Shown here: positions 24,431 through 32,770 of the stretch, in pieces | Layout of the letters: each line of letters starts with the position of its first letter | Position numbering within the stretch: position 1 is the first letter of the stretch | NCBI RefSeq assembly: GCF_030160295.1 | Contig: NZ_BSOB01000005.1 | Span: 62,001 to 126,000, forward strand | From: Dyella acidisoli | GTDB taxonomy: Bacteria > Pseudomonadota > Gammaproteobacteria > Xanthomonadales > Rhodanobacteraceae | Direction of reading: 5' to 3' | DNA length: 64,000 nt | The notes under the pieces: model-generated | The model's input: only the letters and a program-made list of their open reading frames with translations | Databases searched by the model: none | Told to the model about the DNA's origin: nothing | Made by a program: the position numbers and the translations under genes

Positions 24431-27400
24431 ATGATGCGCGTGGAACGCATCAAAATTGCCGCGGCTGAGGCCGATTCGTCAGCTTCGAATGGCGCATGGT
24501 TTGCACGTCATCGAGGACTTCTTTCCGCGGCAGTCGCTGCCATGGTTTTGTTGCAAGCAGCGCCGCTTACGGTTGCCGCGCAAGACACCAAAAATCAAAG
24601 CACGATTTATGTGCACGCGAGTTACATGGATCTATTCGATGCGACAGGAGGGCCGGCGAGCCTCTCCTACTCGCCTCCGCAGAACCCGTTCGGCTCTCTT
24701 CCTCCGATCGCTAAGGGGCTTGCCTTCTCACCTAAGCGGCCGTTCTCTCCTCAGAGCGCTGCTCCCAGCACCGATTGCAAGAAGAACCCGAATGGTGGCG
24801 GGGATAAAAAGGCAGATCCCGTGTTGCTGAGCAGTGGCAGCAAGATCGAGACATTTCCGCTATTCCAAACGCCCGGCGAGATGGGCTTGAAGTTCGTGCT
24901 GTATCACAACAGCGGCAACGTGGCGCCATGGACGAGCAATCTCGATTACATGCTGGATACCACCTGCCATTACCAAAGCTTGGCGGAAGGCGCCACGGTG
25001 ACCAATTGCAGTCAGGTCACTCTGCATCGCCCGGATGGTTCGATGGTGGCCTTCAGTGGTGGTGCGAACAACACGTCCTACCCAATCATGGGCAATGGCG
25101 TGCAAGTGCTGACACGCGATCCGTCCAGTGGCAATTACACCTTGCGGGATGACGACGGCAGCACGCAGGTGTATGCATCATCGGGTGCCATCCAGTTGAT
25201 CGTGGATGCTTCTGGCATCGGCTGGGTCTTCACCTATAGCGGCGGGCTGTTGGCATCGGTGACGCATACCAATGGCCAGTCGATCCGCTTTACCTACGTG
25301 CCTTCGGCAAACGGCGGTGCACCCACCGTCACGGTCATCGATCCTGCCGGCAATGCCTATAACTACACGGGCACGGAATCCCCAGCCAATTACACGTTAA
25401 ACGATGTCGTAAGTTCGATAAGTTTTCCAGGGAGTCCTGCAACCACGCTTTCCTTCAAGGGAACGTCGGGCGGCATCTTTGGCGAGATGGATTACAACGG
25501 TACGCCGTATGCGTACACGACCTACGATACGACTGTCTTGAGCGTCAACAACGGCACCCCGAATTTCGGTCCCTATTGGGGATGGGCCACCAGCACTTAT
25601 TACGCGGATGGCAGTGGCAAAAACACGATCGCCTACAGCACAGATAGTGCTGGTCACCTGGTGGCCACGGTGACCAATCCGCTGGGACACGTCACCACCA
25701 ACACCTATGCAGGCGTGAACGGGTTGCTGAGCACCATCAGCGATGGCGCTACGACCACGTGTGGCCCCACCGCTCACACTCGAACTTACGACAGCAACGG
25801 CAACCTCTCTCAGACGGTCGACAACAACGGCAACGTTCATACCTACAACTACGCAGCCAACGGGCAACTGCAAACCGAAACAGAAGCGGCTGGCACATCC
25901 CTCGCGCGCAAGACCGACTATGTGTGGGATCCCACTGCCACGTTGAACCGGCCGCTTAGCGTGACCGTGGAAGGCGTCCGCAAGACAACGTACACCTACA
26001 ACGCCCAGAATCGCATCGCCTCCGTCAGCGTGACCAATCTTTCTGCGAACGGCAGTGCAGGGCAGACGCTGACGACCAGCTATCAATACGCGCTGTATGG
26101 CAATGGTCTGGTGCAGACCATGACGGTCACCAAGCCGTCGCCCAACGGCAGCGATACCGATACTTATCGCTACGATGGCCTGGGCAATGTCACGTCCATC
26201 AGCAACGGTCTGGGTCAGACGACGTCCTATGGCAACTACAACGGGCTGGGTGAGCCTGGTGCGGTTACAGGGCCCAACGGCGACACGGTGAATTACACCT
26301 ACGATGCGCGTGGCAGGGTATGGACCAAGACGACGCATCCCAACGGCGGTAGCGCCACGTGGACGTATGGCTACGATGGTTTCGGTTTGCTATCCAGTCT
26401 GTCCGGGCCGGATGGGCAAGTCACCACCTGGAATCGAGACCAGGTGATGCAGGTGAAAAGCATCACCCATAACGATAAAGACGGAACCTCCACCGAGAGT
26501 TTCCAATACGACGCCAATGGAGACGTCACTCAACACACGATCGCTCGCGGCACCACCACCACCCTGATCCAGAATGTCATTTACGATGGACTGGGGCGGG
26601 TTTATCAGCGCTTGGGCCAGCACGGTCAATCGCTCACTTACGTTTATGACGGCAACGGCAACGTGGCATCCGTCACTAATGCAGCCGGTCATGTGACCAG
26701 CCATCAATACGATGCGTTGGACCGTGCCACCCGGACCGTCGAGAGTGGTGGCGCCAGCCCATCGGTCGGCAGCACAGCTCAAGCGAGTGCAACGATCAGC
26801 TACATGCACGACGCCGGGAACCAGCTCACAAGTGTCACCGATCCGCGTGGTCTCATCACCGGCTATGTCTACGATGGGTTAGGGCAGCTTTGGCAACAGA
26901 CCAGCCCTGATACCGGCACCACAAGCTATAACTACGACGGGAATGGTCGCCGCACCAGCATGACGCGTGCGAACGGTGTGCTGACCACGTATGCCTATGA
27001 CGCCATCGGCCGCACCACCGGCATCAGTGCGGGTGGGCAGTCTCAAACCTTCACTTACGATAGCTGCGCCAATGGCCTTGGTCGCTTGTGCAGCGCGGCC
27101 AATGCCGGCGGTCACGTGGGTTATGGCTATACCCCAGAGGGCTGGGTGAGCAATCGCTCCTTCACCGTCGGGGGCGCGAGTTATTCGCTGGGTTATGGTT
27201 ACAACGCAACAGGGGATGTTGCTGCGGTGATCTACCCGGATGGCAATCAGGCCATCTACAACTACACCAATGGCGTGGTGTCTTCCATCAGCTTGAATAT
27301 CGGGGGCGTAGGGAAGACCGCAGCCAGCCAGATCACCTATCAGCCCCAGGACAGCAACATGGCGAGTTGGGTGGGGAGCAATGGTCTGACCACCCACTTG

Positions 27401-28753
27401 TATTACGACACCGACGGCCGGTTCACAGGTGCCAACGTGCCGGCGGTGCTCACTTACGGCATTTACTACGACAACGCTAATCGCATCGCCAAGAAGCAAG
27501 ACTTTATCTCGCCTGTTCTGACGGAGAACTTTGGTTACGACGAGCAGTCGCGGCTGGTCTCAGAAACGGGTGGTGCGGAGAACGAAAGCTATCAATACGA
27601 CGCCAACGGCAACCGCATCGCCCAAACGGTCAACGGCACCAGCATGAACCTCTTCTACGAAGGCGGCAGCAACAGGATGATCAATGCCGGGGGCGTCACG
27701 TTCGGCTATGACGCAGTGGGGAACACCACCACCGCGAATGGAAAAAGCGGATGGCAATTCGATCCCTTCAATCGCATGACCTCGGATTCTGGTAATACGT
27801 ATTACATCGATCCGCAAGGGCAGCGATTGATGAAGTCGGTCAGCGGCACGACAACTTATTTCGCGCCGGACGAAAGCAACCACCTGATCGCCGAGAATGA
27901 TGCTGGCGTGTGGGTGGACTACCTGTGGCTCAACGGTCGACTGATCGGTCGCATCCATGCGGGGCAAGTGCAAGATATTCATGTGGACCAACTGGGACGT
28001 CCTGAGGCGATGACAGACGCCAGTCAAGCGCTCGCATGGCGTGCGATGAACTTCCCGTTCTCGCGGTCGGTGGCCACCAACAATGCGGTGCCCCTGAACA
28101 TCGGATTCCCTGGCCAGTATTTCGATGCGGAGTTGAACCTTTGGAACAATGGGTATCGGGATTACTTTTACTGGGTTGGGCGGTATCTTGAGAGTGATCC
28201 GATTGGGTTGGGTGGCGGGATCAACACGTATGCCTATGTGGACGGTGGTCCCATAAACTTGATTGATCCATCCGGGCTTGGTGGATTTGGATTGAATGCA
28301 GGGGGTAGTGCGCAGGCGGGTGTGGTACATGGCGGCGCGATGCAGGCAAATTCTGGTGCAGGTCTTTTTTGGGGGAATGGCTTAAACGCGGGCTGGTATA
28401 CCGCTAGTGGCAGCTTTGCTGGTCGGGGCAATTTCGACTATCACATGCCCGGAAATCAGGATATGAGTGGATATACCCCCGACAACGGATACTCCACGAT
28501 GGCCATTGGCGCTTCTGCCGGGTTGGGAGCAGGCATATGGGGTACGAATGCAAATAGCGCGGAGCAATTGCTAGGGCCATTCGATACCTCAACGCTGAAT
28601 TTTGCCTTCCTCTCCTTCCAATGGGCTGAGGCTGATGGGACTTGGGTGTGGTCAGTCGGTTTCTCCAAGGGATTGGGATTTGATTTCAACCGATATCAAG
28701 TGGTCACAACGGCCGCAGGTACTTTCTATAGACGGAAAAGCATATGCCACTAA
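24431..28753 (+). CDS. RHS-repeat protein with RHS core and variable C-terminus
   Basis: About 1440 residues. The N-terminal hydrophobic segment (LLSAAVAAMVLLQAAPLTVAA) is a signal or anchor. A short head with FPLFQTPGEMGLKFVLYHNSGN is followed by many YD-type repeats (YDGLGRV, YDALDRAT and similar) from about 300 to 1250. The RHS core then reads GYRDYFYWVGRYLESDPIGLGGGINTYAYV and ends NLIDPSG. The final 165 residues after the core are Gly- and aromatic-rich (GASAGLGAGIW, LGPFDTSTLNFAF) and are the variable tip, probably the effector or surface domain; no enzyme motif was recognised. ATG 24431 was chosen; an in-frame TTG at 24410 is also possible. A small membrane-protein gene overlaps the stop. 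Confidence 0.85.
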   Translation: MMRVERIKIAAAEADSSASNGAWFARHRGLLSAAVAAMVLLQAAPLTVAAQDTKNQSTIYVHASYMDLFDATGGPASLSYSPPQNPFGSLPPIAKGLAFSPKRPFSPQSAAPSTDCKKNPNGGGDKKADPVLLSSGSKIETFPLFQTPGEMGLKFVLYHNSGNVAPWTSNLDYMLDTTCHYQSLAEGATVTNCSQVTLHRPDGSMVAFSGGANNTSYPIMGNGVQVLTRDPSSGNYTLRDDDGSTQVYASSGAIQLIVDASGIGWVFTYSGGLLASVTHTNGQSIRFTYVPSANGGAPTVTVIDPAGNAYNYTGTESPANYTLNDVVSSISFPGSPATTLSFKGTSGGIFGEMDYNGTPYAYTTYDTTVLSVNNGTPNFGPYWGWATSTYYADGSGKNTIAYSTDSAGHLVATVTNPLGHVTTNTYAGVNGLLSTISDGATTTCGPTAHTRTYDSNGNLSQTVDNNGNVHTYNYAANGQLQTETEAAGTSLARKTDYVWDPTATLNRPLSVTVEGVRKTTYTYNAQNRIASVSVTNLSANGSAGQTLTTSYQYALYGNGLVQTMTVTKPSPNGSDTDTYRYDGLGNVTSISNGLGQTTSYGNYNGLGEPGAVTGPNGDTVNYTYDARGRVWTKTTHPNGGSATWTYGYDGFGLLSSLSGPDGQVTTWNRDQVMQVKSITHNDKDGTSTESFQYDANGDVTQHTIARGTTTTLIQNVIYDGLGRVYQRLGQHGQSLTYVYDGNGNVASVTNAAGHVTSHQYDALDRATRTVESGGASPSVGSTAQASATISYMHDAGNQLTSVTDPRGLITGYVYDGLGQLWQQTSPDTGTTSYNYDGNGRRTSMTRANGVLTTYAYDAIGRTTGISAGGQSQTFTYDSCANGLGRLCSAANAGGHVGYGYTPEGWVSNRSFTVGGASYSLGYGYNATGDVAAVIYPDGNQAIYNYTNGVVSSISLNIGGVGKTAASQITYQPQDSNMASWVGSNGLTTHLYYDTDGRFTGANVPAVLTYGIYYDNANRIAKKQDFISPVLTENFGYDEQSRLVSETGGAENESYQYDANGNRIAQTVNGTSMNLFYEGGSNRMINAGGVTFGYDAVGNTTTANGKSGWQFDPFNRMTSDSGNTYYIDPQGQRLMKSVSGTTTYFAPDESNHLIAENDAGVWVDYLWLNGRLIGRIHAGQVQDIHVDQLGRPEAMTDASQALAWRAMNFPFSRSVATNNAVPLNIGFPGQYFDAELNLWNNGYRDYFYWVGRYLESDPIGLGGGINTYAYVDGGPINLIDPSGLGGFGLNAGGSAQAGVVHGGAMQANSGAGLFWGNGLNAGWYTASGSFAGRGNFDYHMPGNQDMSGYTPDNGYSTMAIGASAGLGAGIWGTNANSAEQLLGPFDTSTLNFAFLSFQWAEADGTWVWSVGFSKGLGFDFNRYQVVTTAAGTFYRRKSICH

Positions 28754-29190
28754 TTAAAATTCTCATTAAGCATGCGCTTCTCTTTGGCCTCATTGCCGGC
28801 ATTACTGTGGCTGTGTTAATGGCCTATGCGTCGGATCTGTTGAACCAATACAAATTGGTAAGTCACGCACAAGTAGCAACAGGTTCTGTTGTTAAACCGC
28901 AGTGTGATCAGCACCTGACATTTAGCTACCAGTTTGTCGTGAATGGCGCCACTTATAAAGGATTGGCAACCTCGGATCAGTGCCATCAGATAAAGTCAGG
29001 CACTCCAGTTTCCGTCCACTATCTACCCGAAGATCCAAGAATAAGTATGGGCGCGGATCCGAAGGAGTCACTTATCAACAATGTGGTCGCCATCTTAATA
29101 GCGGCGTCAGTAGTTCCGGTGGTACTTCTGTTGATTTTTCGTATCAAGTTGCGGAAATGGGAGAAGGGTATTGAAGCTTCGGCGCGCTAA
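28744..29190 (+). CDS. DUF3592-like membrane protein, candidate immunity to the RHS tip
   Basis: A 148-residue protein. One membrane helix is near the N-terminus (ALLFGLIAGITVAVLMAY). An external beta-rich domain follows with FSYQFVVNGATYKG, CHQIKSGTPVSVHYLPEDPRIS and a Cys pair, and then a second membrane helix (VAILIAASVVPVVLLLIF). The domain pattern is that of DUF3592-like proteins. Its ATG lies 10 bases inside the RHS gene, so translation is coupled, and the encoded topology suits an immunity protein that meets a toxin in the periplasm. That role is inferred from position. A weak GGAAAAG precedes the start. Confidence 0.6.
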   Translation: MPLIKILIKHALLFGLIAGITVAVLMAYASDLLNQYKLVSHAQVATGSVVKPQCDQHLTFSYQFVVNGATYKGLATSDQCHQIKSGTPVSVHYLPEDPRISMGADPKESLINNVVAILIAASVVPVVLLLIFRIKLRKWEKGIEASAR

Positions 29191-29227
29191 TGATGCGTGA
29201 TCAACACCTTTGCAAAGTTGGATGGAT

Positions 29228-29295
29228 GTAGGCTGGGATGCCAATCTAAGCAACAAGAGGTATGGACGTGCTGTGATTGCCATCCCAGCCTATGC
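29228..29295. repeat. TAGGCTGGGATG inverted repeat, copy 1
   Basis: GTAGGCTGGGATGCCA at the left and TGCCATCCCAGCCTA at the right are complementary, with about 38 bases between. The same stem sequence forms the perfect palindrome at 30615-30652, so the two probably belong to one small repeat family. They flank the acyltransferase gene. Confidence 0.65.
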
Positions 29296-29426
29296 ACTGA
29301 AAACGGGGCGATGTTGATTGTCTCGACATCGCTGAGGTTGACTCAGGGTTCGCTAGTGTCGTGTCAACCATGGGTGTTGTTCCGTGTGAGTTGCCAGGTG
29401 TAAGCGCTTTGTCGAAGCTGCTGATC

Positions 29427-29575
29427 GGTTGGGCTAGGGGCTGGTGCTTGTCTCGAGAGGCCAATGCGTTGGCCTTTACATGAGCTCCCCAAAACGCAAC
29501 CTTTTTGCAGACTAGCCGCACCTACCGAGCTTTGGCGCAACAGCAAAAAAAGGGGAATCTGTGTCAGGGGAAAAT
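29427..29575 (+). promoter_or_regulatory. Repeated leader, copy B (upstream of the acyltransferase gene)
   Basis: Second copy of the leader at 24276-24430. It has a perfect hairpin AGGCCAA-TGCG-TTGGCCT at 29458-29475, then AGACTAGCCGCAC, GGCGCAAC-AGC, AAAAAAAGGGGAA and GTG 29561, and the likeness continues to CAGGGA inside the coding start. The AAAAGGGGAA serves as the ribosome site here. The copies diverge right after the start region. Confidence 0.55.
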
Positions 29576-30616
29576 CAGGGAAATGATCGGGGGAATTCTT
29601 ACGACCTGATGCGGCACTTCGCTGCTGTGCTCGTGCTATACAGCCATCAATTTGCGCTGCATGGAAAAGTGGAGCCTATTTATCCATTTTGGGATACCTA
29701 TGGCTTCGTTGCAGTCGCCATCTTCTTTTCAATCTCCGGCTACTTTATGCCGGCTAGCTTTAAACGCTCCGGCAATTTCATTGAATTTAGCAAACGGCGG
29801 TTAAGGCGTCTGTTACCCGCCATGGTGGTGTGCTCGTTCTTGATGACCTATGTTCTGGGCGCTATCTACACAAGCGGGCCCAAATGGGACTACTTGACGT
29901 CCAACTTTGCGTTGGTGACGTTCCTGAAATATTCGATATTTTCGGGCCCGGCGATCCCGAGAGTTTTTGCAAACTATATTTATCCAAACGCGGTCAATGG
30001 AAGTCTCTGGACGCTGCCCGTTGAATGTGTCTGTTACATCGCAATCGGTGTCGCGCTGTCTTTTTCACAATCGTGGAAGGTCATTCTTGCGCTCTTTGCT
30101 GGGTCGATCCTGGGAACAGCATCGCTTGTGCATACCGGCACCGGATTTTCATTTTACGGCGTACCACTGAATTACCTTTGCATGTTCGGGATATGCTTTA
30201 GTGGTGGGGCTCTGCTGTCCGTAACAAAAGAGACTTGGTATCCGAACAAGTGGTTACTATTGATGTTTGGGCTTGCAGGCATGTTCCTCATGCCAGGCAA
30301 GCTCGAATACAGTGTTCTCGGAACGCTTGGCATTACCATCGCTGTTGCGACTATCGGAGAGTCATTCAGCGAAAAGCTGATAAACGGGAAATTCGACATT
30401 TCGTACGGTGTGTATATTTACGGATTCCCGATCCAGCAAATCGTTATTAATGAAATTACACATCGATTCTGGCTTGGAATGGCGATATCTCTCGTTCTTG
30501 CATTGACTGCCGGGTATCTTTCTTACCGCTTCGTCGAAAAGCCTTTTCTTCGCAAAAATCACAGGACTCAGTCGTCATACAACGCTCCAGTGGTTGGCGT
30601 GCCTGAACCTGATTAG
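29561..30616 (+). CDS. Acyltransferase family 3 membrane protein
   Basis: A 351-residue integral membrane protein of the acyltransferase-3 (OafA/NodX-like) family. The start has the usual NSYDLMRHFAAVLVLYSHQF, where the His after Ser-Tyr corresponds to the catalytic His. FWDTYGFVAVAIFFSISGYFM and KRRLRRLLPAMVVCSFL follow, with about ten hydrophobic segments and a C-terminal FVEKPFLRK. Such enzymes O-acylate surface polysaccharide or other envelope sugars. GTG 29561 was chosen because AAAAGGGGAA lies just upstream. The next ATG is inside the conserved block. It shares its leader with the RHS gene 5 kb upstream and is flanked by two related palindromes, so it may have moved as a cassette. Confidence 0.85.
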   Translation: MSGENQGNDRGNSYDLMRHFAAVLVLYSHQFALHGKVEPIYPFWDTYGFVAVAIFFSISGYFMPASFKRSGNFIEFSKRRLRRLLPAMVVCSFLMTYVLGAIYTSGPKWDYLTSNFALVTFLKYSIFSGPAIPRVFANYIYPNAVNGSLWTLPVECVCYIAIGVALSFSQSWKVILALFAGSILGTASLVHTGTGFSFYGVPLNYLCMFGICFSGGALLSVTKETWYPNKWLLLMFGLAGMFLMPGKLEYSVLGTLGITIAVATIGESFSEKLINGKFDISYGVYIYGFPIQQIVINEITHRFWLGMAISLVLALTAGYLSYRFVEKPFLRKNHRTQSSYNAPVVGVPEPD

Positions 30617-30652
30617 CGCTTAGGCTGGGATGGCCATCCCAGCCTAAGCGCT
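30615..30652. repeat. Perfect 38-bp palindrome, copy 2 of the TAGGCTGGGATG family
   Basis: AGCGCTTAGGCTGGGATGG followed directly by its exact complement, 19 bp per arm with no spacer. It begins inside the stop codon of the acyltransferase gene and ends 7 bases before the stop of the convergent GST gene. It can serve as a two-way transcription stop. Confidence 0.85.
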
Positions 30653-30658
30653 TCGAAC

Positions 30659-31312
30659 TCAGGCGGCGGCCGGGGCGTTGCGCAGGTAACCTGCCGACTG
30701 GTTGCGCAAGGCAGCCTGGAGTGCCGGCCGCGCCTCGCAACGCTTGAGGTAGTCATTGAGCGGCGAGAACTCCGCCACCAGATCCGTATGCCGCACGAAC
30801 CTAAGCACGGTCGCCATCAAGATATCAGCGGCCGTGAAGCGCCCAAGCAAGTAGTCACGGCCTTCGAGGCACGCAGAAAGCGCAGCCAACCGAGCCTTCG
30901 CTTGGTCGACCGCGCCGGGACGGCGCAGCGTCGTCCAAGCCTCATCGCCGTGCAGCCGGTCAATCGCGAATAGATTCCAGAGCGGTGGTTCGACAGTGTT
31001 GAGCGCGGCGAACATCCAGGCGAGCGTCTCGTTGCGCAGGTCGGGCGGCATGAGCGCTTCGCACTGCTCGGCGATGGCATGAACGATGGCGCCTGATTCG
31101 ATCAGGGTTCCGCCGTCGGTGTCGAGCGCGGGCACCATTCCAAAAGGATGCTTGCGCCGGTAGTCCTCGGAGTTCCGCTCACTGGCGTCGACCCACTTGC
31201 TCTCGTAGGCAAGCCCCGCCTCCTCAAGCGCCCAGCGTACGCGCAGATCGCGCACCAGACCCTGGGCAAAGGGTGGTACCCAGCTGAAGCCCCACACAGC
31301 TATATTTTTCAT
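30659..31312 (-). CDS. Glutathione S-transferase family protein
   Basis: A 217-residue soluble protein with a thioredoxin-like N-domain (RVRWALEEAGLAYESKWVDA, PFGMVPALDTDGGTLIESGAI) that holds the cis-Pro and Glu-Ser glutathione motif. The helical C-domain has the N-capping LLGRFTAADILMATVLRF motif. It would conjugate or exchange glutathione with an unknown electrophile. The ribosome site GAGGAAG precedes ATG 31312. It is convergent with the acyltransferase gene across a 38-bp palindrome. It is not in an operon. Confidence 0.88.
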   Translation of the reverse strand: MKNIAVWGFSWVPPFAQGLVRDLRVRWALEEAGLAYESKWVDASERNSEDYRRKHPFGMVPALDTDGGTLIESGAIVHAIAEQCEALMPPDLRNETLAWMFAALNTVEPPLWNLFAIDRLHGDEAWTTLRRPGAVDQAKARLAALSACLEGRDYLLGRFTAADILMATVLRFVRHTDLVAEFSPLNDYLKRCEARPALQAALRNQSAGYLRNAPAAA

Positions 31313-31429
31313 GCCGTTCTTCCTCGTGTCGTGCCGCTACCGGTCGTCTCCGGTGCTTGGCGATCGCGGGATAGACTGCCGCCGAGTGCTCAAAGGGTGG
31401 GAGTAACAAACTTGGCGAGATTCGAAGTG

Positions 31430-31884
31430 CCGCGACTTGCGTACAGCCCGAAGGCAACCATGCGCACTACTATTCGCTGACGTTCATCGAACCGCAGGCG
31501 GGTCAGCAGCTGATCTTGGCAGACGCGCTGTATCAAACGATCAACAAGGTGGGTTTCGTCGCCTTGTACATCAATTTCTAAACTAACAAATCCGAGATCA
31601 AGCCCGAAGGTGAGCCAGTGGTCGCACAGATCGTGGCGCTGCTGAAGGCCAATCCCAACCTCAAGATTTCGGTTGATGGCCATACCGACAATGTCGGCTC
31701 GCCCGCTGCCAACAAAGCACTCTCTCTCCAGCGCGCCAAGGCCGTGATGCAGGCGGTCGTCAAGCAGGGCATTGACGCATCGCGCCTGACGGCACGTGAC
31801 TTTGGGCAGGAGGCGCCGATTGCTGACAGCCGCATCGAGGAAGGGCGCGCCAAGAACCGCCGCGTCGAATTGACGAAGCAGTAA
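31430..31884 (+). pseudogene. Decayed OmpA-family protein
   Basis: The frame begins without a start, reads CVQPEGNHAHYYSLTFIEPQ and ...VGFVALYINF, hits a TAA at 31579-31581 and continues TNKSEIKPE. A full OmpA C-terminal peptidoglycan-binding domain follows (VDGHTDNVG, LSLQRAKAV, GRAKNRRVEL). The internal stop and missing 5' half mark a pseudogene. A GTG at 31618 could still start an 88-residue OmpA-domain fragment, but it would lack a signal peptide. Confidence 0.75.
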
Positions 31885-32090
31885 CGTTCATTCGTTGTCC
31901 GGTCACCCGGTTGTTCTTGAGGAATCAGTTTAAAACGGAAATGGATTTCCCCTTTGCCTGCATGGCGTACCGTTGCCTCGACGATGGCTTGCGTCAGGCG
32001 CATTCATCATCGAGCACTAATGTCGATTTCGAATTGGGCAAATGGCTTCGGAAGAGGTAACGTGCTGACTTCGTCCTTGGAGTGGTCAGC

Positions 32091-32759
32091 ATGTCTGCAG
32101 CAAACGGGGTGGCGCTTCCGCGCTACGGTTTCGGCGACGAACTCGCCAGCAGCGTGATCCACGGCATTGGCATTTTGTTGAGCGTTGCCGGGCTGGCGGT
32201 ACTGGTTATGCATAGCGCGGCGGCAGGTCGCCCAAGCGATGTCCTGGCCAGTGCGGTCTACGGCGTGTCGCTGATCGCGCTCTATACGGCGTCCACGCTT
32301 TATCACGCCATTCGCATTGAATCGGCTCGGCGATGGCTGCGTACGCTTGATCACATTGCGATCTTTCTGCTGATTGCAGGCACTTACACGCCGTTTACCC
32401 TCATCGCATTGCGTGGCGTGTGGGGCTGGAGCCTATTCGGCATGGTGTGGACCCTTGCCTTGCTTGGCAGTGCCTTGGAGCTGGGCATGTTCAATCGCTA
32501 CCGGCGTTTTGCGGTGCTGCTGTACGTGGCGATGGGATGGATTGGCATGATTGCCTTCAAGCCGTTGCTGGCGCATCTGCAGGCCGGGGGCATGGTGTTC
32601 CTGCTTGCGGGCGGCGTGGCCTATACGTTGGGGGTGCCGTTCTATCTGTGGCGCAAGCTGCCGTATCACCATTCGGTGTGGCATGCCTTTGTGCTGGCGG
32701 GAAGCGTGCTGCAGTTTCTGGCTGTGTTCTTTTATGTGGTTCCGACATCGTCGACATAA
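32091..32759 (+). CDS. Hemolysin III / YqfA family membrane protein
   Basis: A 222-residue protein with seven membrane segments and the PAQR-like motifs of the hemolysin III family: DELASSVIHGIGILLS at the start, YTASTLYHAI with Ser/His, DHIAIFLLIAGTYTPF, and HHSVWHAFVLAGS at the end. The His and Asp residues form a metal site in relatives. Its physiological role in bacteria is poorly defined, and the name does not show lytic activity here. Start 32091 has GGAG 8 bases upstream, favoured over GTG 32082. It is convergent with the GH95 gene. Confidence 0.92.
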   Translation: MSAANGVALPRYGFGDELASSVIHGIGILLSVAGLAVLVMHSAAAGRPSDVLASAVYGVSLIALYTASTLYHAIRIESARRWLRTLDHIAIFLLIAGTYTPFTLIALRGVWGWSLFGMVWTLALLGSALELGMFNRYRRFAVLLYVAMGWIGMIAFKPLLAHLQAGGMVFLLAGGVAYTLGVPFYLWRKLPYHHSVWHAFVLAGSVLQFLAVFFYVVPTSST

Positions 32760-32770
32760 AGGCCTGCTTC

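Noticed and set aside
25397-26338. Long reverse-strand open frame (313 codons) inside the RHS gene
   Set aside because: It has a shadow composition (repeated Val/Arg/Gly codons mirroring YD repeats), no ribosome site and no recognisable domain. The forward RHS frame is clearly coding.
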